Shown here: positions 1-12,176 of the stretch, piece by piece
How positions within the stretch are numbered: position 1 is the first letter of the stretch
How the letters are laid out: each line of letters begins with the position of its first letter
Assembly: GCA_028023455.1 (NCBI GenBank)
Contig: JAQFVV010000020.1
Span: 9,223,092 to 9,287,091 of the forward strand
Direction of reading: 5' to 3'
From: Epiperipatus broadwayi
Lineage: Eukaryota > Onychophora > Udeonychophora > Euonychophora > Peripatidae
Length of the DNA stretch: 64,000 nt
Translations under genes and position numbers: made by a program
Notes under the pieces: generated by a model
The model's database searches: none
Told to the model about the DNA's origin: nothing
What the model saw: the letters and a program-made list of their open reading frames with translations, nothing else

Positions 1-1575
1 ATTTTTTTGTACCAGCTATCTTCATTACAGTTTTTAAAGTATATCAGTTACCTTCCTACTGATTTTGTTCAAATCTGAATAATGTTCCAAATCTGAAAAT
101 GATTTGCAAGTTCTAATTTAAATTCATTGGAATGTTCTGAAGATTTATGAATATCAAATGTGAATATTGTTTTTCTTAATAATTTTGTTCTTTCTAGTTT
201 GCATTAACATGTATCCTACATCTTACTAATTGATGATCACTTTCTATATTGAATTTATTAAGAATATCACAATCTTGAAATATATATTTATGTTAGTCAA
301 AATATAATCCAATTCTGCTGTATCTTCATTTGGATACTTCCATTTCCATTTAACATTAACTCAAAAAAAAAAAAAAAGAATTCATTATATAATGTTTTTC
401 TTTTTCTGTAAACATAAGTTTATTTCCTTTCTCATTTCTATCATCATAACCAAATTTACCTACAGCATATCTTTTAATTATTCATCAATTATAGTGTTAA
501 AGCATCGTATGTCAATTTTAAAAGGTTATTTGATCTGATTAAAAGCCTTTTGTACATCAACATAAAATTCCACTACTTCTTCATCTCTATGAGAACTTGT
601 TTGGGCATAAAGCTGAATTATCTGCATTAAATATCTGCTTTTAAGTGGAACAACTCATCTTGCCATAATGTCTGATACACCATCAATATCTACAATGTCA
701 TTCTTCCACTTTTTATTTATAATGTATCCTACTCCACTTGTACTTCCAATGTTTGTGCTGCTATAGCACAGAATATGTCCACCTTTAAAATCAATTACCT
801 CTTCATCTTTTCTTCTAGATTCACAATGTTCAATAATGTCCCATTTAATATCAGATAGTTTCTTGTACAATTCTTGCAATCATCCTTTACTTGAAAGTAA
901 TCTGTAATTGTAAGTACCTAAATAGAAGGCCATCATCAAATGGCATCCCGAGTTTGCAATTAGAAGATTCTTAGCACCCTCCGTCTTTATCCACCAACTG
1001 GTGCCTTGACAGATAACTTTATAGCCTATTGGGAATAAGGGCCATCATTTATTTTTTCTCTGTCATGATTATAAATAACTATTAGAAAAAAAATTCATTT
1101 GCACTCTCATTCATTCTGCTCTCAATAAAAACTCAACTGATATTTCAGGTAAGAGTTATCAGGAAACTGAGAAGAAATTCCATTGTGTTTCTTGATCTCA
1201 AATTCATAGAGTTGGATAATGAAATTTGTAAAGCGCATACTCATTATGTAAAGTAATACATATTAAGGCTATAACCTTAAGGCCATGCACCTGAAAAAGG
1301 TCAATAGGGGCCTCTACAAATCTTGTCTTTTAAATAAATCTTGTGCTAGGATTTGTAGGTGTCTCTACTGTCATTTTTCAGTCACATGGTCTTAGAGTTG
1401 GATAATGTATGTTGGGAAGCAGTATATTTATGTTCATATACTATGTGAATAATCATATAGTAATAACAGCTGTAATGTTAAGGACATATGGAATGGACAT
1501 TAGAAGTTTATCCTTTTCAGTTCCTTTAAGGCCTCCAAGAGGAATCAAAATATTTCCTTTCAGTTAACAGTCATA
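1..1575 (-). mobile_element. RTE-type LINE copy, 5' portion, degenerate (RTE1)
   Basis: Read on the minus strand this matches the full-length RTE element at 38482-41750, from its 5' untranslated start (near 1575) through the endonuclease part of the ORF (near position 1). The best-kept piece is an open frame at 655-879 (74 residues) with the endonuclease-domain string IKWDII, followed by GHILCY and SGVGYIINKKWKN. Its counterpart at 39000-39180 is IKWDII, GHILYY and SGVGFIINKKWKN. The catalytic region further downstream is broken by stops and shifts, so the copy is dead. The 3' part lies outside the window. A 171-bp insertion sits in the 5' UTR at 1222-1392. Identification is by direct comparison within the window. 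Confidence 0.88.
1222..1392. mobile_element. 171-bp hairpin insertion with 15-bp target duplication
   Basis: The 15-mer TAGAGTTGGATAATG occurs at 1207-1221 and again at 1393-1407. The full-length RTE has only one equivalent of this site, so the stretch between is an insertion. The insert contains imperfect inverted segments: a CTACAAATC block pairs with GATTTGTAG, and CCTGAAAAA with TTTTTCAG. It has no ORF and no poly(A) tail. A 15-bp duplication suits LINE-type target-primed integration better than most DNA transposons. Confidence 0.6.
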
Positions 1576-2325
1576 TTCAGTATTATGTTTATTACTCAAA
1601 TATACTAATTTATGTGGTATTACCAACAATTGAATGTAACTTCAAAAAACAAATGTAAATATCAATGCATAATATAAACACAAATGCAAGTACTCTATAC
1701 TATTTAGACTTTTTCATTAAATGGTTCTTTTGGAATACTGATTATACAAGCTCTGGAACAAATTTATATCATATGAAGAATGCTTTTTATTTGGAAAACT
1801 CCATAATATAGTATCAACAATACAGAACATGATAATTAGCATCTTTTGAAGAGGAACTTCTCTGAAGGCCCTATATCATTTTAATAAACATATAAAAAAT
1901 TATTTATATATGTGAAAAAAGACTACTATTAAAATAGGTTGGATTAATTAATTAATAATATGTTCATTAAAGTAAGTAACACACACACAAAAATACAAAA
2001 TCAATCAGTCATAAACATATATATGCATACATTAGGAGATTTAAAGTAATGTATATGACAGACCCAGTTCTGAAATACTTTTATTTACCTCCAATGGACG
2101 AATGCAGAGAGAAAATTTATGACGATGAAAAATAACTACATACATACATAATGCTTTAACACACACACACAAGTATATATAATTCCATTTTTTTTTTAAA
2201 AGTTTTTTAAACTAAAATTTGTTTTTCTTACTAGTATTTAACTGTTTAAATAATTTTAATTCATTTCGTTATTTATTTGTATTAACTTTGCATGTCTTAT
2301 TTAGTTTGTATTTACAAATGTAATA
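1576..2325. other. AT-rich DNA without recognisable gene
   Basis: I see no ORF or element here beyond short (AC)n tracts near 1981 and 2161, A/T homopolymers and a possible short direct repeat. Nothing supports a gene. Confidence 0.6.
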
Positions 2326-2936
2326 TAGAGTGCTAATAGCTCTAAACAAGCTTTTTTTTATTGTTTTACCAATAAATGCAGCAAGGGAATGCATTCAAAA
2401 TCTCTATCTAGACTTATCTCCATCCCCAAACCAGTTTTGAGCTGATGACTATTGTCAGTGAGGAGCTAGGACATCCAGACACCAGATTCAAATACAAATT
2501 CAAACCCAGCATTATCTAATACTTAACTATTAAGTAGAAAATCTGAAATTTTTAGACATCTATATGTTTCAGATCCAGTTCTCCAACTCAAATAGCCATA
2601 TGAATTTAGTTTAATCCCATATGGCTATTTGAGTTAGAGAGCTGGATTTGAAGTCCCATATGGTATTTGAGATGGAGAGCTGGAATTAAAGACATAAATG
2701 TCTGAAAATTTCACATTTTCTTCTTAATAGCTAAGTATTAGATAAATGCTGGGCTTGAAATTGTGTTTTGAATCCAGTGTCTGGATGTCCTAGCCCTTCA
2801 CTGATAAGAGCCATCAGCTTGAAACTGGTTTGAGGATGGGGATAAGTCTATATAGAGATTTTGAATGCATTCTTTTGCTGCATTTATTGGTAAAAATAAA
2901 TAAAATAAGCTTGTTTAGAGCTACTAGCATGCTCTT
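2326..2936. mobile_element. Foldback (long inverted repeat) element FB1
   Basis: The outer left end (GCTCTAAACAAGC near 2338) is complementary to the outer right end (GCTTGTTTAGAGC near 2909). The arms stay complementary inward through the poly-purine/TGCAGC block, GCATTCAAAATCTCTAT and CATCCAGACACC/AGTGTCTGGATG. They meet at a centre with two ATAGCCATATG/CATATGGCTAT blocks around 2590-2640. The arms are about 280-300 bp each and imperfect. There is no coding capacity. A similar single arm occurs at 34660-34740. A non-autonomous foldback/MITE is the simplest reading. Confidence 0.75.
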
Positions 2937-2957
2937 TATTTATTTATATATATATAT

Positions 2958-4036
2958 TGTAATGGGATATATATATATATATATGCATTACATTTAAATT
3001 TTAATACTTGACTTTTTTTTTGTAAATATCTAATACTGAATTAAATGCACAAACATTCAAAATGCACAAATAACGAGTTATTAATTTATTAATATGTTTG
3101 ATTTAAATATTGAAATAAAATAAGCTTTAAAAAAAAAAATCTGTACAAAATTATATAAATGTTAAATTTAAGTCAGGCATGAATAGCTATATAGATTTGT
3201 AAAGTTAAATTAATTAATTAAGGGAGGGTTAATCTTAGGTTATTTGTTTCATAGTTAAATTAGGTCAATGGATTGGATATATTGGTGTAATTAGTAGATG
3301 TATTATGAGATTCACTATGTGTAGGATCACACTATACGCCACACACACCCTGTTTGCCTGTGGAAGGGATAGTATTATGGAAAACGCAGTCCCTTCCTAT
3401 GGAGTTTTTTTATTGTTCTTGCCAGACAGATGTAGCATTCCTGTCTGGATGAGAGGCAATGTCTTCTTAATCATACTGTTCAGAGGTACATTCCTGACAG
3501 TATGATATTTGTGTTGTCGTATTCATACTGCATTGAATACATCAATATATCAGATGGATTGACGTTGGTTTGGCTGCAAACTTTTGGCCTAAGGTTAAAT
3601 CAGGGATAGAATATTTTCTTTTCAAATGCAATCTATGTAGTTTATTCATACTTGACATTCTTAAAAAATATTAAATTCATCTGTGTGGATGGTTTAAAAT
3701 TTTAAAATAATAATTTAAATTAAAAGTTAATATTAAAATCTAAAATAATACATGTTATTCCTCAAATTTTAAATGATTATATGTGCATTAATAAATGTTG
3801 TTTGTGTGTTAATTACTGGCAGTGGCTTTTATTTTTTATATTTAAGATATAAATTAAATAAACCTATATATTATTATCCCTGCATCTCACTGAGCTAGTG
3901 GCAAGGGCTGGCGGTCATGATATTAACAGTGCATATCTGGCTACTTTATAAATCTTCTAGATTCAAGTAGCCTAGTGGTGCTCTGTAGTGCAAATATGGT
4001 AAGACTGAACTATTTCACTGCTTTCAGACTGTTATA
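2958..4036 (+). mobile_element. LTR A1 (5' LTR of small LTR element)
   Basis: This 1079-bp unit begins TGTAATGGGATATATATATG and ends GACTGTTATA. It recurs almost base for base at 4564-5637. A related, longer copy (5652-7779) ends TTACA, which mirrors the TGTAA start, so the A1 terminus TGTTATA is probably a C-to-T decayed TGTTACA. A primer binding site follows directly at 4038-4055. Short frames inside (for example 3305-3505) are not kept in frame between copies and are not called genes. Confidence 0.78.
3422..3448 (+). other. Conserved RNA-type stem-loop in LTR A1
   Basis: CCAGACAG (3422-3429) pairs with CTGTCTGG (3441-3448) across an 11-base loop. The same hairpin is at 5033-5059 in A2. 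A3 has the counterpart at 6836-6868 with an 11-bp stem in which two base pairs are changed on both sides. See the findings. Confidence 0.55.
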
Positions 4037-4563
4037 AAGGCACCCAATGTGGGGCCCGATATTGATTAACCACATATACCCTGATACAAATAAAATAGTT
4101 TAGGAAATAGTGTGAATAGCATCCTGAACATCAGAATAGGTATAGTAGGAATAATTTAAGATAAGATGTGATTGTCAGGTATAAATATGATCCTCAAATA
4201 ACTTTAATATTTGAAAAAGAAAAGGAATGATTTAGTAACCTAAAAAATACGAATAGTTTGAAAATTAAGCCAGTAATATTTTTTTCTGAAATGAGTTAAT
4301 ATTTTTTTGTATTAATGTAAAGTTATAGTCCGATGTTTAATAAACTCACGAATGCCTTAAAAATTAAGCCAGTAATATTTTTTTTGAAATGAGTATATAT
4401 ATTTTTGTATCAACATAAAGTTATAGTTTGAATATTGTGCAAAAAAAAAATACGTCCACGAAAAAAAAAAAAGAAAAGAACTTTAACACATTACTATTAT
4501 TAATTAGTATAAACCCTAACTAAAGTCTTTTTTTATCATTTTTTAAAAATAAGTTCGGTGATA
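4037..4563 (+). mobile_element. Internal region of small A-type LTR element (TRIM-like)
   Basis: These 527 bp lie between the A1 and A2 LTRs and start with a primer binding site. There is no ORF of note. The region holds an imperfect tandem duplication of about 75 bp (4262-4335 and 4360-4432, each beginning AAAATTAAGCCAGTAATATT) and A-rich tracts near 4441-4475. A clear polypurine tract is not visible next to the A2 start. The absence of coding capacity makes this a non-autonomous, TRIM-like element. Confidence 0.7.
4038..4055 (+). promoter_or_regulatory. Primer binding site, tRNA-Lys-like
   Basis: AGGCACCCAATGTGGGGC lies one base after LTR A1. The complement of the 3' end of tRNA-Lys(CUU) is TGGCGCCCAACGTGGGGC, giving 15 of 18 matches. 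Two of the three mismatches are C-to-T or G-to-A at CpG positions, as expected for methylation-driven decay. Confidence 0.75.
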
Positions 4564-5637
4564 TGTAATGGGATATATATATGCATTACGTTTAAATTTT
4601 AATACTTGCCTTTTTTTGTAAATATCTAATACTGAAGTAAATGCACAAATGTTCAAAATGCACAAATAATGAGTTGTTAATTTATTAATATGTTTGATTT
4701 AAATATTGAAATAAAATAAACTTTAAAAAAAAACTTTTATAAAATACATCTGTGCGAAATTATATAAATGTTAAATTTAAGTCAGGCATGAATGGGTATG
4801 TAGATTTGTAAAGTTATATTAATTAATTAAGGGAGGGTTAATCTTATTATTTGTTTCGTAGTTAAATTGGGTCAACGGATTGGATATATTGGTATAATTA
4901 GTAGATGTATTATGAGATTTGTCATGTGCAGGATCGCATTATATGTCACACACCTCCTGTTTGCATATGGAAGGGATAGTAAGATGGAAAATGCAGTCCC
5001 TTCCTATGGAGTTTTTTTTATTGTTCTTTTTGCCAGACAGATGCAGCATTCCTGTCTGGATGAGAGTCAATGTCTTCTTAACCATGCTGTTTAGATGTAT
5101 ATTTCCGACAGTATGATATTTGTGTTGTTGTATTCATACTGCATTGAATACATCGATATATCAGATGGATTGATGTTGGTTTGGCTGCGAACTTTTGACC
5201 TAAGGTTAAATCAGGAATATAATATTTTCTTTTCAAATGCAATCTATGTAGTTTATTCATACTCATTATTAAATTCATCTATGCAGATGGTTTAAAATTT
5301 TAAAATAATAATTTAAATTAAAACTTAATATTAAAATATAAAATAATAAATGTTATTCTTCAAATTTTAAATGATTATATATGTGTGTTAATAAATGTTG
5401 TTTGTGTGTTAATTACTGGCAATGGCTTTTATTTTTTTATATTTAAGATATAAATTAAATAAGCTTATATAATATTATTTCTGCATCTCACTGAGCTAGT
5501 GGCAATGGCTGGCAGTCATGATCTTAGCAGCGCATATCTGCCTACTTTATAAATTTTCTAGGTTCAATTTAGCCTAGTGGTGCTCTGTAGTGCAGATATG
5601 GTAAGACTGAACTATTTCACTTTTTTGGACTGTTATA
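4564..5637 (+). mobile_element. LTR A2 (3' LTR of small LTR element)
   Basis: This 1074-bp unit matches A1 throughout, with scattered substitutions and small indels. It has the same start (TGTAATGGG) and end (TGTTATA). Together A1, the internal region and A2 span 2958-5637. ATAT flanks both outer ends, but the target is an AT microsatellite, so this duplication is weak evidence. Confidence 0.78.
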
Positions 5638-5651
5638 ATATATATATATAT

Positions 5652-7779
5652 TGTAACGAGCACAGACGACGTTACATTATTTTTTTTTATTATTAAACAT
5701 TAAAATAAAAAGTTTGCATTTAAATTTTTTTTTTTTAAGACAGAAAAATTGAAAATAAATTCTACCTTAAACTCGTATATATATAAATCGCACAGAGGAG
5801 AAAAATTATTAAAATAAAACTTTATTAAAGAAAAAGTATTTTAAAACTAAATTTTAAAAAGATTTGGAGATAAAATTATATCTTTAAATTTATCTTTAAA
5901 TATATCTTTGGATTTGGAAAACAGGTTAATTAATGTTATGGAAATGATTATTTTAATTAGTCCAAGAGAATAAACCCTTGGGCATTTAAATGTATAAACA
6001 ACGGTCAGATAGGAAAACCAAAGAAACTTTTAGCAAATAAAAAGAAATCCCTATGGAATCGGACCTCAGCGAAAAGACCACCATCATCGTTGATGTAATG
6101 TTGAGTCAATCTTTAAGATTAATATAAAAGGAAAAGTTGGAAATTATTAGGGATTATTAAGAGAGGACTGAGATGTGTTAAGTCGGAGAGTTGGAGGTGA
6201 AGGGATTGAAAGACCCACTTTCAATTCCTTCAGTTGTTATAAAAATGGTAAAATGAAACATCGCTTTTCTTATACTGAGGACAACAGGATCGTCAGGGGA
6301 TTTAATGTGGATTCCAAACGGCATGCAATGAATAAAGAGGAACGTTGAAAAAAAATTGTAAGAACTTTAAAAATATTTTGAAACACTAAGAACTTTAAAA
6401 TATAAACTTTCTCAGTCTTTAATTTATTAAAAAATAGAATCCTATCTGACCAATGTTATTTATTAATTAGTTATAATTTTATTTAATGTATTTCTTTTGT
6501 AAAATCATTTCAATTATTTATTTATTTGTTCTTTAAGTTTTATTATGATTTCTGTTTTTCATTAAACTAGTTATTTAAATATTAAATTTAAGTTGGGCAT
6601 GAATGGCTATATAGATTTGTAAAGTTATATTAGAGAAGAGTAATCTTAGGTTATTCATTTCGTAGTTGAATTAGGTCAATGGATTGGATATATTGGTGTA
6701 ATTAGTAGATGTAGTACGAGATTCGCTATGGGCAGAATCGCTATTATATGCCACATACACTCATTTTGCCTATGGGAGGAATTATAAGATGGAGACTGCA
6801 GTTCCTTCCTATGGAGTTTTTTTTTATTGCTCTCATCGTCAGATAGATGTAATATTCCTATCTGACGAGAAGCAGTTTCTTCTCTTAACCTAATTGTGCT
6901 GCCGTATTCATATTACATTGAACACATCGATATATCTGATGGATTGAAGTTTGGTTTGACTGCGAACCTTTGGCCTAAAGTTAAACAAGGATTGAATATG
7001 TTCTTTTCAAATGCAAATCTATGTAGTCTATTCATACTTGACACTCTAAATAAAGATGCATTAAATTTAAGTTGGGTATAGACGCTTGCATGGGTTCATT
7101 AAGGGTTGATTATGTTTTTGGTTTTCATATTCGATCAAAATATATATAGACATTCGGTAAATACTGATACCTTACGGTGAGTATCCAAATGTATTTATTC
7201 GGATGTCTTTTAAGTTATTGGTGTTAATGCAAGAATCTTATGGTGAATGCTGTTGGGTTACTTATAAATTTCCCTCTGCAATTGATGGTATCAATGATTT
7301 TGTATTTTGATCATTTATGTTTATTTTGAAATGTTTTTGACTGTGGAATCTATGTAACCGATCTATACTCAATCTTTTTAAACAAATCTGTTGCAAACTA
7401 ATAATAGTATAAAATTCAAAATGTAAATTAAAAATCTAAAATAAAAGTAAAAATAATGTTAAATGTTAAAGTAAACATATTAAAATAATAATGTTAAATC
7501 TTATATATATATGTGCGTAAATAAATTTTTGTATATTAATTACTGGCAGTGGCTTATTTTATTTATTTTTTAATATTGAAATATAATTAGGTAAGATATT
7601 ATATTATTCTCTGCTACTCCCTGAGCTAGTGACTTGGGCTAACGACCGGAATCAAAATTTAAAAAAAAAATTTTTTTTTGACTTACGTATCTGCCTACTT
7701 TATAAATTTTCCTAGGTTCAAATGCCTAGATGGCGCCCTGTAGTGCAGATGATGTTAAGTCTTTCTCTGGATCATTACA
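5652..7779 (+). mobile_element. Solo LTR A3, related to A1/A2
   Basis: It starts TGTAACGAGCACAG in the AT run directly after A2 and ends GGATCATTACA, with inverted TGTAA/TTACA ends. ATAT flanks both sides (5648-5651 and 7780-7783). The 3' two-thirds (from about 6575) align with A1/A2, for example the GGTCAATGGATTGGATATAT block and the covarying hairpin. The first ~920 bp are specific to this copy and include a TATA-like ATATAAAAGG near 6122. No second copy with an internal region follows, so it is a solo LTR or a truncated element. The 61-residue frame at 6896-7081 is not supported as a gene. Confidence 0.65.
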
Positions 7780-7785
7780 ATATAC

Positions 7786-10379
7786 TGAAACAGTATTTAC
7801 TAGCTGACTATCCATTTCACCTGCTTTATTTCATAACTATATCTGTACTAACTTTAAATCCTCTTGAGTATATATATATATCTACATAATCATCATTATA
7901 TATGTATCACTGCACACATACATATGCAAGAACAGACTGTGCTATATAATAGGTTTATGTATGTTATAGCAAATCTCTATTAGAGATTATATCTTTTAAA
8001 ATTATAAATTTATTAATTCATTTGTTTTCATAGTTTGAATCACACATATGTATAAATTTATATAGGACCAACATATATATATATATATACAATGAAATGT
8101 TTATAAAAAGCTTTGTTAAATTTCTAAATCTAAAATGAAATATTGTCAATAAAAATCACATCACATGCACCTGTTTTAAGATTGTGTGAAAGCTAAATTG
8201 GTAAATCTAGGTTTTTAAATAATAATTTTTAAAATAAAACTTAGTCAAAAACAAAACTCATTAAACTGACACTATTTTAGAACCAATTGGGAATCAAGTT
8301 GGCCAAACTAAACTAAATTTAAATGACTTAAAAATTAAACAATAGAAAGGCCAATTTTATAAATTTAAAATCAAAGTTCTAAACAAGTTAATGAATTTCC
8401 CTACTGTGAGTCCAGCTTGTGAGAAAATATAATATAGGATTTGAAACTGGTATATATAGCCTATGTTTTAGACTTTAAAATATACTCTGTAAAATTCATA
8501 TGCATGTTGCTACCAAAATCCACGTCCATTTTAACCTTGTGTGAATAGGAGGGCCACGGGTTTGCCATTTCTTCCTATGGAGAATGGTCATTTTCAACCT
8601 TATCCTACATGCTAACATATTATGTGATCATCATCATCACTAGGATGAAGAGTTCCAGTCACAGCCTGCTGTGAAGAAGAAGACGACACCAACAAGCAAC
8701 CTATCCAGAAAAGAGTGCTATAATTCCTACTCCCAAGTGCCTGATATCTAAGCTGCAGAAGAATATTGGTAATATTTTTTCAAACTGCAGAGCTCCTAAA
8801 TTATTCTTTAAACTGTAAATTTAAATATTAAGCTAGCTACTTTAAATCTAATGAACAATCTAATTAATAATTCTTTTATATTAGATCATTTCTAAAATTC
8901 AAACTGTGAAACTTGTCTGCATCTTAATTAATGTAATTCATTTCTTATAACTCGTAATAACTGTAATCAGTTATTATCTTGATTTTTATAAAAACTGTGG
9001 TCAAACTCATTGTTATCATTATCTTATCCATTTCAATTATATTATGTTTATTAAGGTTTGCTTAATGAATTACCCAGCTTATAATTTATTGATTAGTTAA
9101 GAGTAATATTAAAAGTATATTTTTAAATGTTGTTAAGGCCATTAAATATACTACCTCCTCCCTAACTTAATTGTATATATGTGAATACAGATTCAATATA
9201 TTAACTGGATTAATGATTTAGTTAACCTTTTACTTAGCATGTTTGCTATATGCTACCTAAGAACTGGACTAAATTAATTTTAGCAGATAGAAACTATCCA
9301 CATAGGCACATTAGATAATTAAGTTTTATATATACAGATTTGTATTAATATATGTGTTACAAGGGTATTCTTACTAATCACCAAACACATTTTTGAGTTT
9401 AAGGCCAGAACACTTGACTGGCCAATCTGTGTACCTGAAGTGTAATGTTTTCATTTAATTGTAGCAAGTCCTTTGGTCCTAGAGCACTAAGTATTTGATA
9501 CTGAATCCCATGAACAATTGCTCACTCACACCATGACATTAATTTTAGTATTTTATTAGCCCCATAGTCTTCAGATGCAAAACCTAAGGATAACCAGCCC
9601 ACCCCCATACTGCAATAATGTTTCAGCATTAGTCCGAACCAGCAATCTAGTTTACCATGATGAATCTGTATTTTGAGCTTATTTAATTGCTCCTCTCTAT
9701 GCTCCTCTGTAATATTTAGAGTCATCAGCTTAATGTATATATGTCATAATAATTTTGGCTAATGTTTACCTCATAACATTGGCAAAACAAAGAATAATTT
9801 TGTGTATTAAAATGTAATAGGCATGATTTATTAACTGCAGATAGTTGTATAAATTAAATTACCATATTAAAGATGAGACAGCTGTAACAATATTTATCTC
9901 ATCATTACTGTAATAACTGTGTGCATAATTACTTACACCTAATACTAAATAATTATTGTTCTTTGCTTTAGTTAATTATTATTTAATTATTTATTTTAAT
10001 ACACTTATTTAAAATTAGAATTTGTTTCACATTATTGCTTGCCATCCAACTCCAAATCATCAAAATTCTTACCATTAATATGTATAATATGCCTTTTTTG
10101 GTTAAGTCATAGTGTATTGAGGAATCTTTAATTATTGATAAATTATTAATTCTCCCTGAGTCTCACATTTCTCTCTTTGCTCAGTCAACTCACAGAAGAA
10201 ATTGAGACTGAGGGTAATCACATAAATGCAATTCATAGAGTATTTAAATCACAGAGTGCTGATAAATGAGTTGAAGTTTGGTCAGATTCAAGGTCTCACC
10301 ACCTCATCTAGATCAGCTTTGGTGTATTTTGCCTGGACTCAGGATTTTGTTGCGTGAGTGTACAAATATGCCCGTTACA
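7786..10379 (+). mobile_element. Solo LTR C, related to the giant LTRs
   Basis: The start TGAAACAGT with a nearby TTTCACCTGCTTTAT matches the start of LTR B (11206). The last ~120 bp resemble the end of LTR B: a TTGGTCAG-like block, then CAGGATTTTGTTGCG, and a GTTACA end. The middle is largely different from B. It has an exon-like purine-rich leader near 8640-8768 ending at a GT donor-like site, as in B. Flanks are TA-rich (ATAC left, ATATATAC right), so a target duplication cannot be proved. The 67-residue minus frame at 9522-9725 has no recognisable domain and is not called. Confidence 0.55.
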
Positions 10380-10561
10380 ATATATACTTGTAAAAGTGTG
10401 TTATTTCTTCACCAGGCATAAAAAAAAATCTATGAGTAGTTATTAACTGTTGAAATTTATATGTATAAATGTATATTATCACCAGGGGCCAAGGTGTTAT
10501 ATTGCATTACCTTTATTGGTCTGTTTCTTATCTTGACCTAAAAGTTTACGGTGGGTTTTGA
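10380..10561. other. Short spacer, nothing recognised
   Basis: AT-rich DNA between solo LTR C and the 3' end of RTE copy 3. No feature seen. Confidence 0.5.
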
Positions 10562-11205
10562 ATTTCAATTATTTTCCATAATAATCATCACTATCAATCA
10601 GCATAAATTGACTGTAGTGTGATCTTTCCAAGCTTGATCTAATTATTCCAAACTCTAATTTTTATTTTTCATGACAGCAAGCTTTTTTTATCATCCATTC
10701 ATCTTAACATCTTTTTAGATCTTTTCCAATCTCTTGAGACCCACTTTGAAATTTCAACTGCTCATCTATAATAATTTAGCAATATGTCCACTCCAGATCT
10801 ATATCAGTTTCTTAATTCTTCGATGATATCTGTGATACTTGTCTATTCTCTCAACCAACTAATTTCATTTGTGATCTCTTCTTGTTACTTCGAAAATGCA
10901 TCTATCACTCTTTATTGATTAATCTGAAGTCTCTGAATTGTTCTTTTACTAAGGGTCCAAATCCCAGATTCATAAGTAGGAATCAGTAAATCATATCTAT
11001 TAAAAACATCCTCTTTTTAAACACATATCTAAATATTTTTTATTAAGTGATTTCTATCAAAAACCTTCCATCTAAGTTTAGACTCTGATTACTTTCCTCG
11101 ACCATGTTTCCATTTGTATTAATACTATGACCTAGATACTTGTAGTTATTCTTTTAATTCATGATTCTTAATCTTCATTTATTTGCTGAGAAAATCCATT
11201 AACAT
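10562..11205 (-). pseudogene. RTE copy 3, 3' end (thumb/C-terminal ORF region), degenerate
   Basis: The minus strand aligns with 41090-41740 of the full-length RTE, and with the minus copy at 46943-47590. It covers the region coding YKYLGQIINTDGN, SETWTL and the 3' tail. Many substitutions and indels have removed open frames. The sequence is interrupted at 11205 by the giant-LTR element and resumes at 23524 without loss, apart from a 4-base duplication (ACAT). Confidence 0.8.
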
Positions 11206-11947
11206 TGAAACAGTCAGCTTTGTCAATCCTCCTGTTTCACCTACTATATACTATAGTAGTATTTCTATATAAGTATCTATCACCAAATCCTCATATATCA
11301 GGTTAATATTATATCCAAATCAGGCTGGATTTAAATATAAAGGTATTAGTTATGTATGTGTGCGTATATTTTAAACCTACAAGGTAAAAGATGTATCTGT
11401 ATATGTAAAAACCCATATATACACACACATATTTCTAGGAGTAAATTAATGAAAACTGTGTTGTATGTGTAACAAGAGACTACATATATGCAGGAAAGAA
11501 TAATGTTAACAGATTTAAAACATTATAAATTTATTTATTTAAAATATTTATTCTAAAGAAAATTAACATTTGAAATTATTGTATATTTCTGCATATATTG
11601 CTAAATTAAATAATCAAGTTACATATATAACCAGATGTTTTCCATTTAGATTTGTTTTCAAAAAATTGGTATTATAAAATTCCATTTATAGATTTGTTTT
11701 CAAAAAATTGGTATTACAAAATTTAATCTTTCTCACTTTAGTGTGACCTAATTACCAAACCAAAAGTAACACTAACCTGTAGGATAAATTATCCTGAATG
11801 ATTAAAAAGAAATTGTGAATGTCCGGATGTAAAACTTCGCTATAAGAAATAAAAACAAAGTAATTATACGATTCTAGGAATACAGCGAGAAAATTATCAA
11901 AACAAATCTAAAAAATTATTATAACCAAGAAGAGGGGGGTTAAGCTG

Positions 11948-11957
11948 AATATATAAG
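11948..11957 (+). promoter_or_regulatory. TATA-like core promoter in 5' LTR B
   Basis: AATATATAAG is followed about 30 bases later by TTGCAATTAGTCGGACATT, a plausible start region. The same arrangement occurs in the 3' LTR at 20673-20682. It is followed in both by a conserved leader without a long ORF. The call is inferential: AT-rich DNA gives many chance TATA matches. Confidence 0.4.
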
Positions 11958-12176
11958 CCTCTGTGGTCATTTTGCAATTAGTCGGACATTATTTTCATTC
12001 AACCACTTATGTTTAAAATTATTAATTAAGATGCAGATTGAGTAGAGACAAATTCTCTTGCCTTTCTGACCCAGGAGTCTACCGATGTGGGAAGCAGTGA
12101 AAGAAATTCGTAAGAAGCAGATGCCCATTTTCATCCTCAACATGAAACAAACAGAAGCAGCAGAAAAGAAGAGTTG

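Noticed and set aside
3305-5295. Several 61-75 residue frames in the A-type LTRs
   Set aside because: The frames are not equivalent between A1 and A2 and lack domains; LTR sequence explains them.
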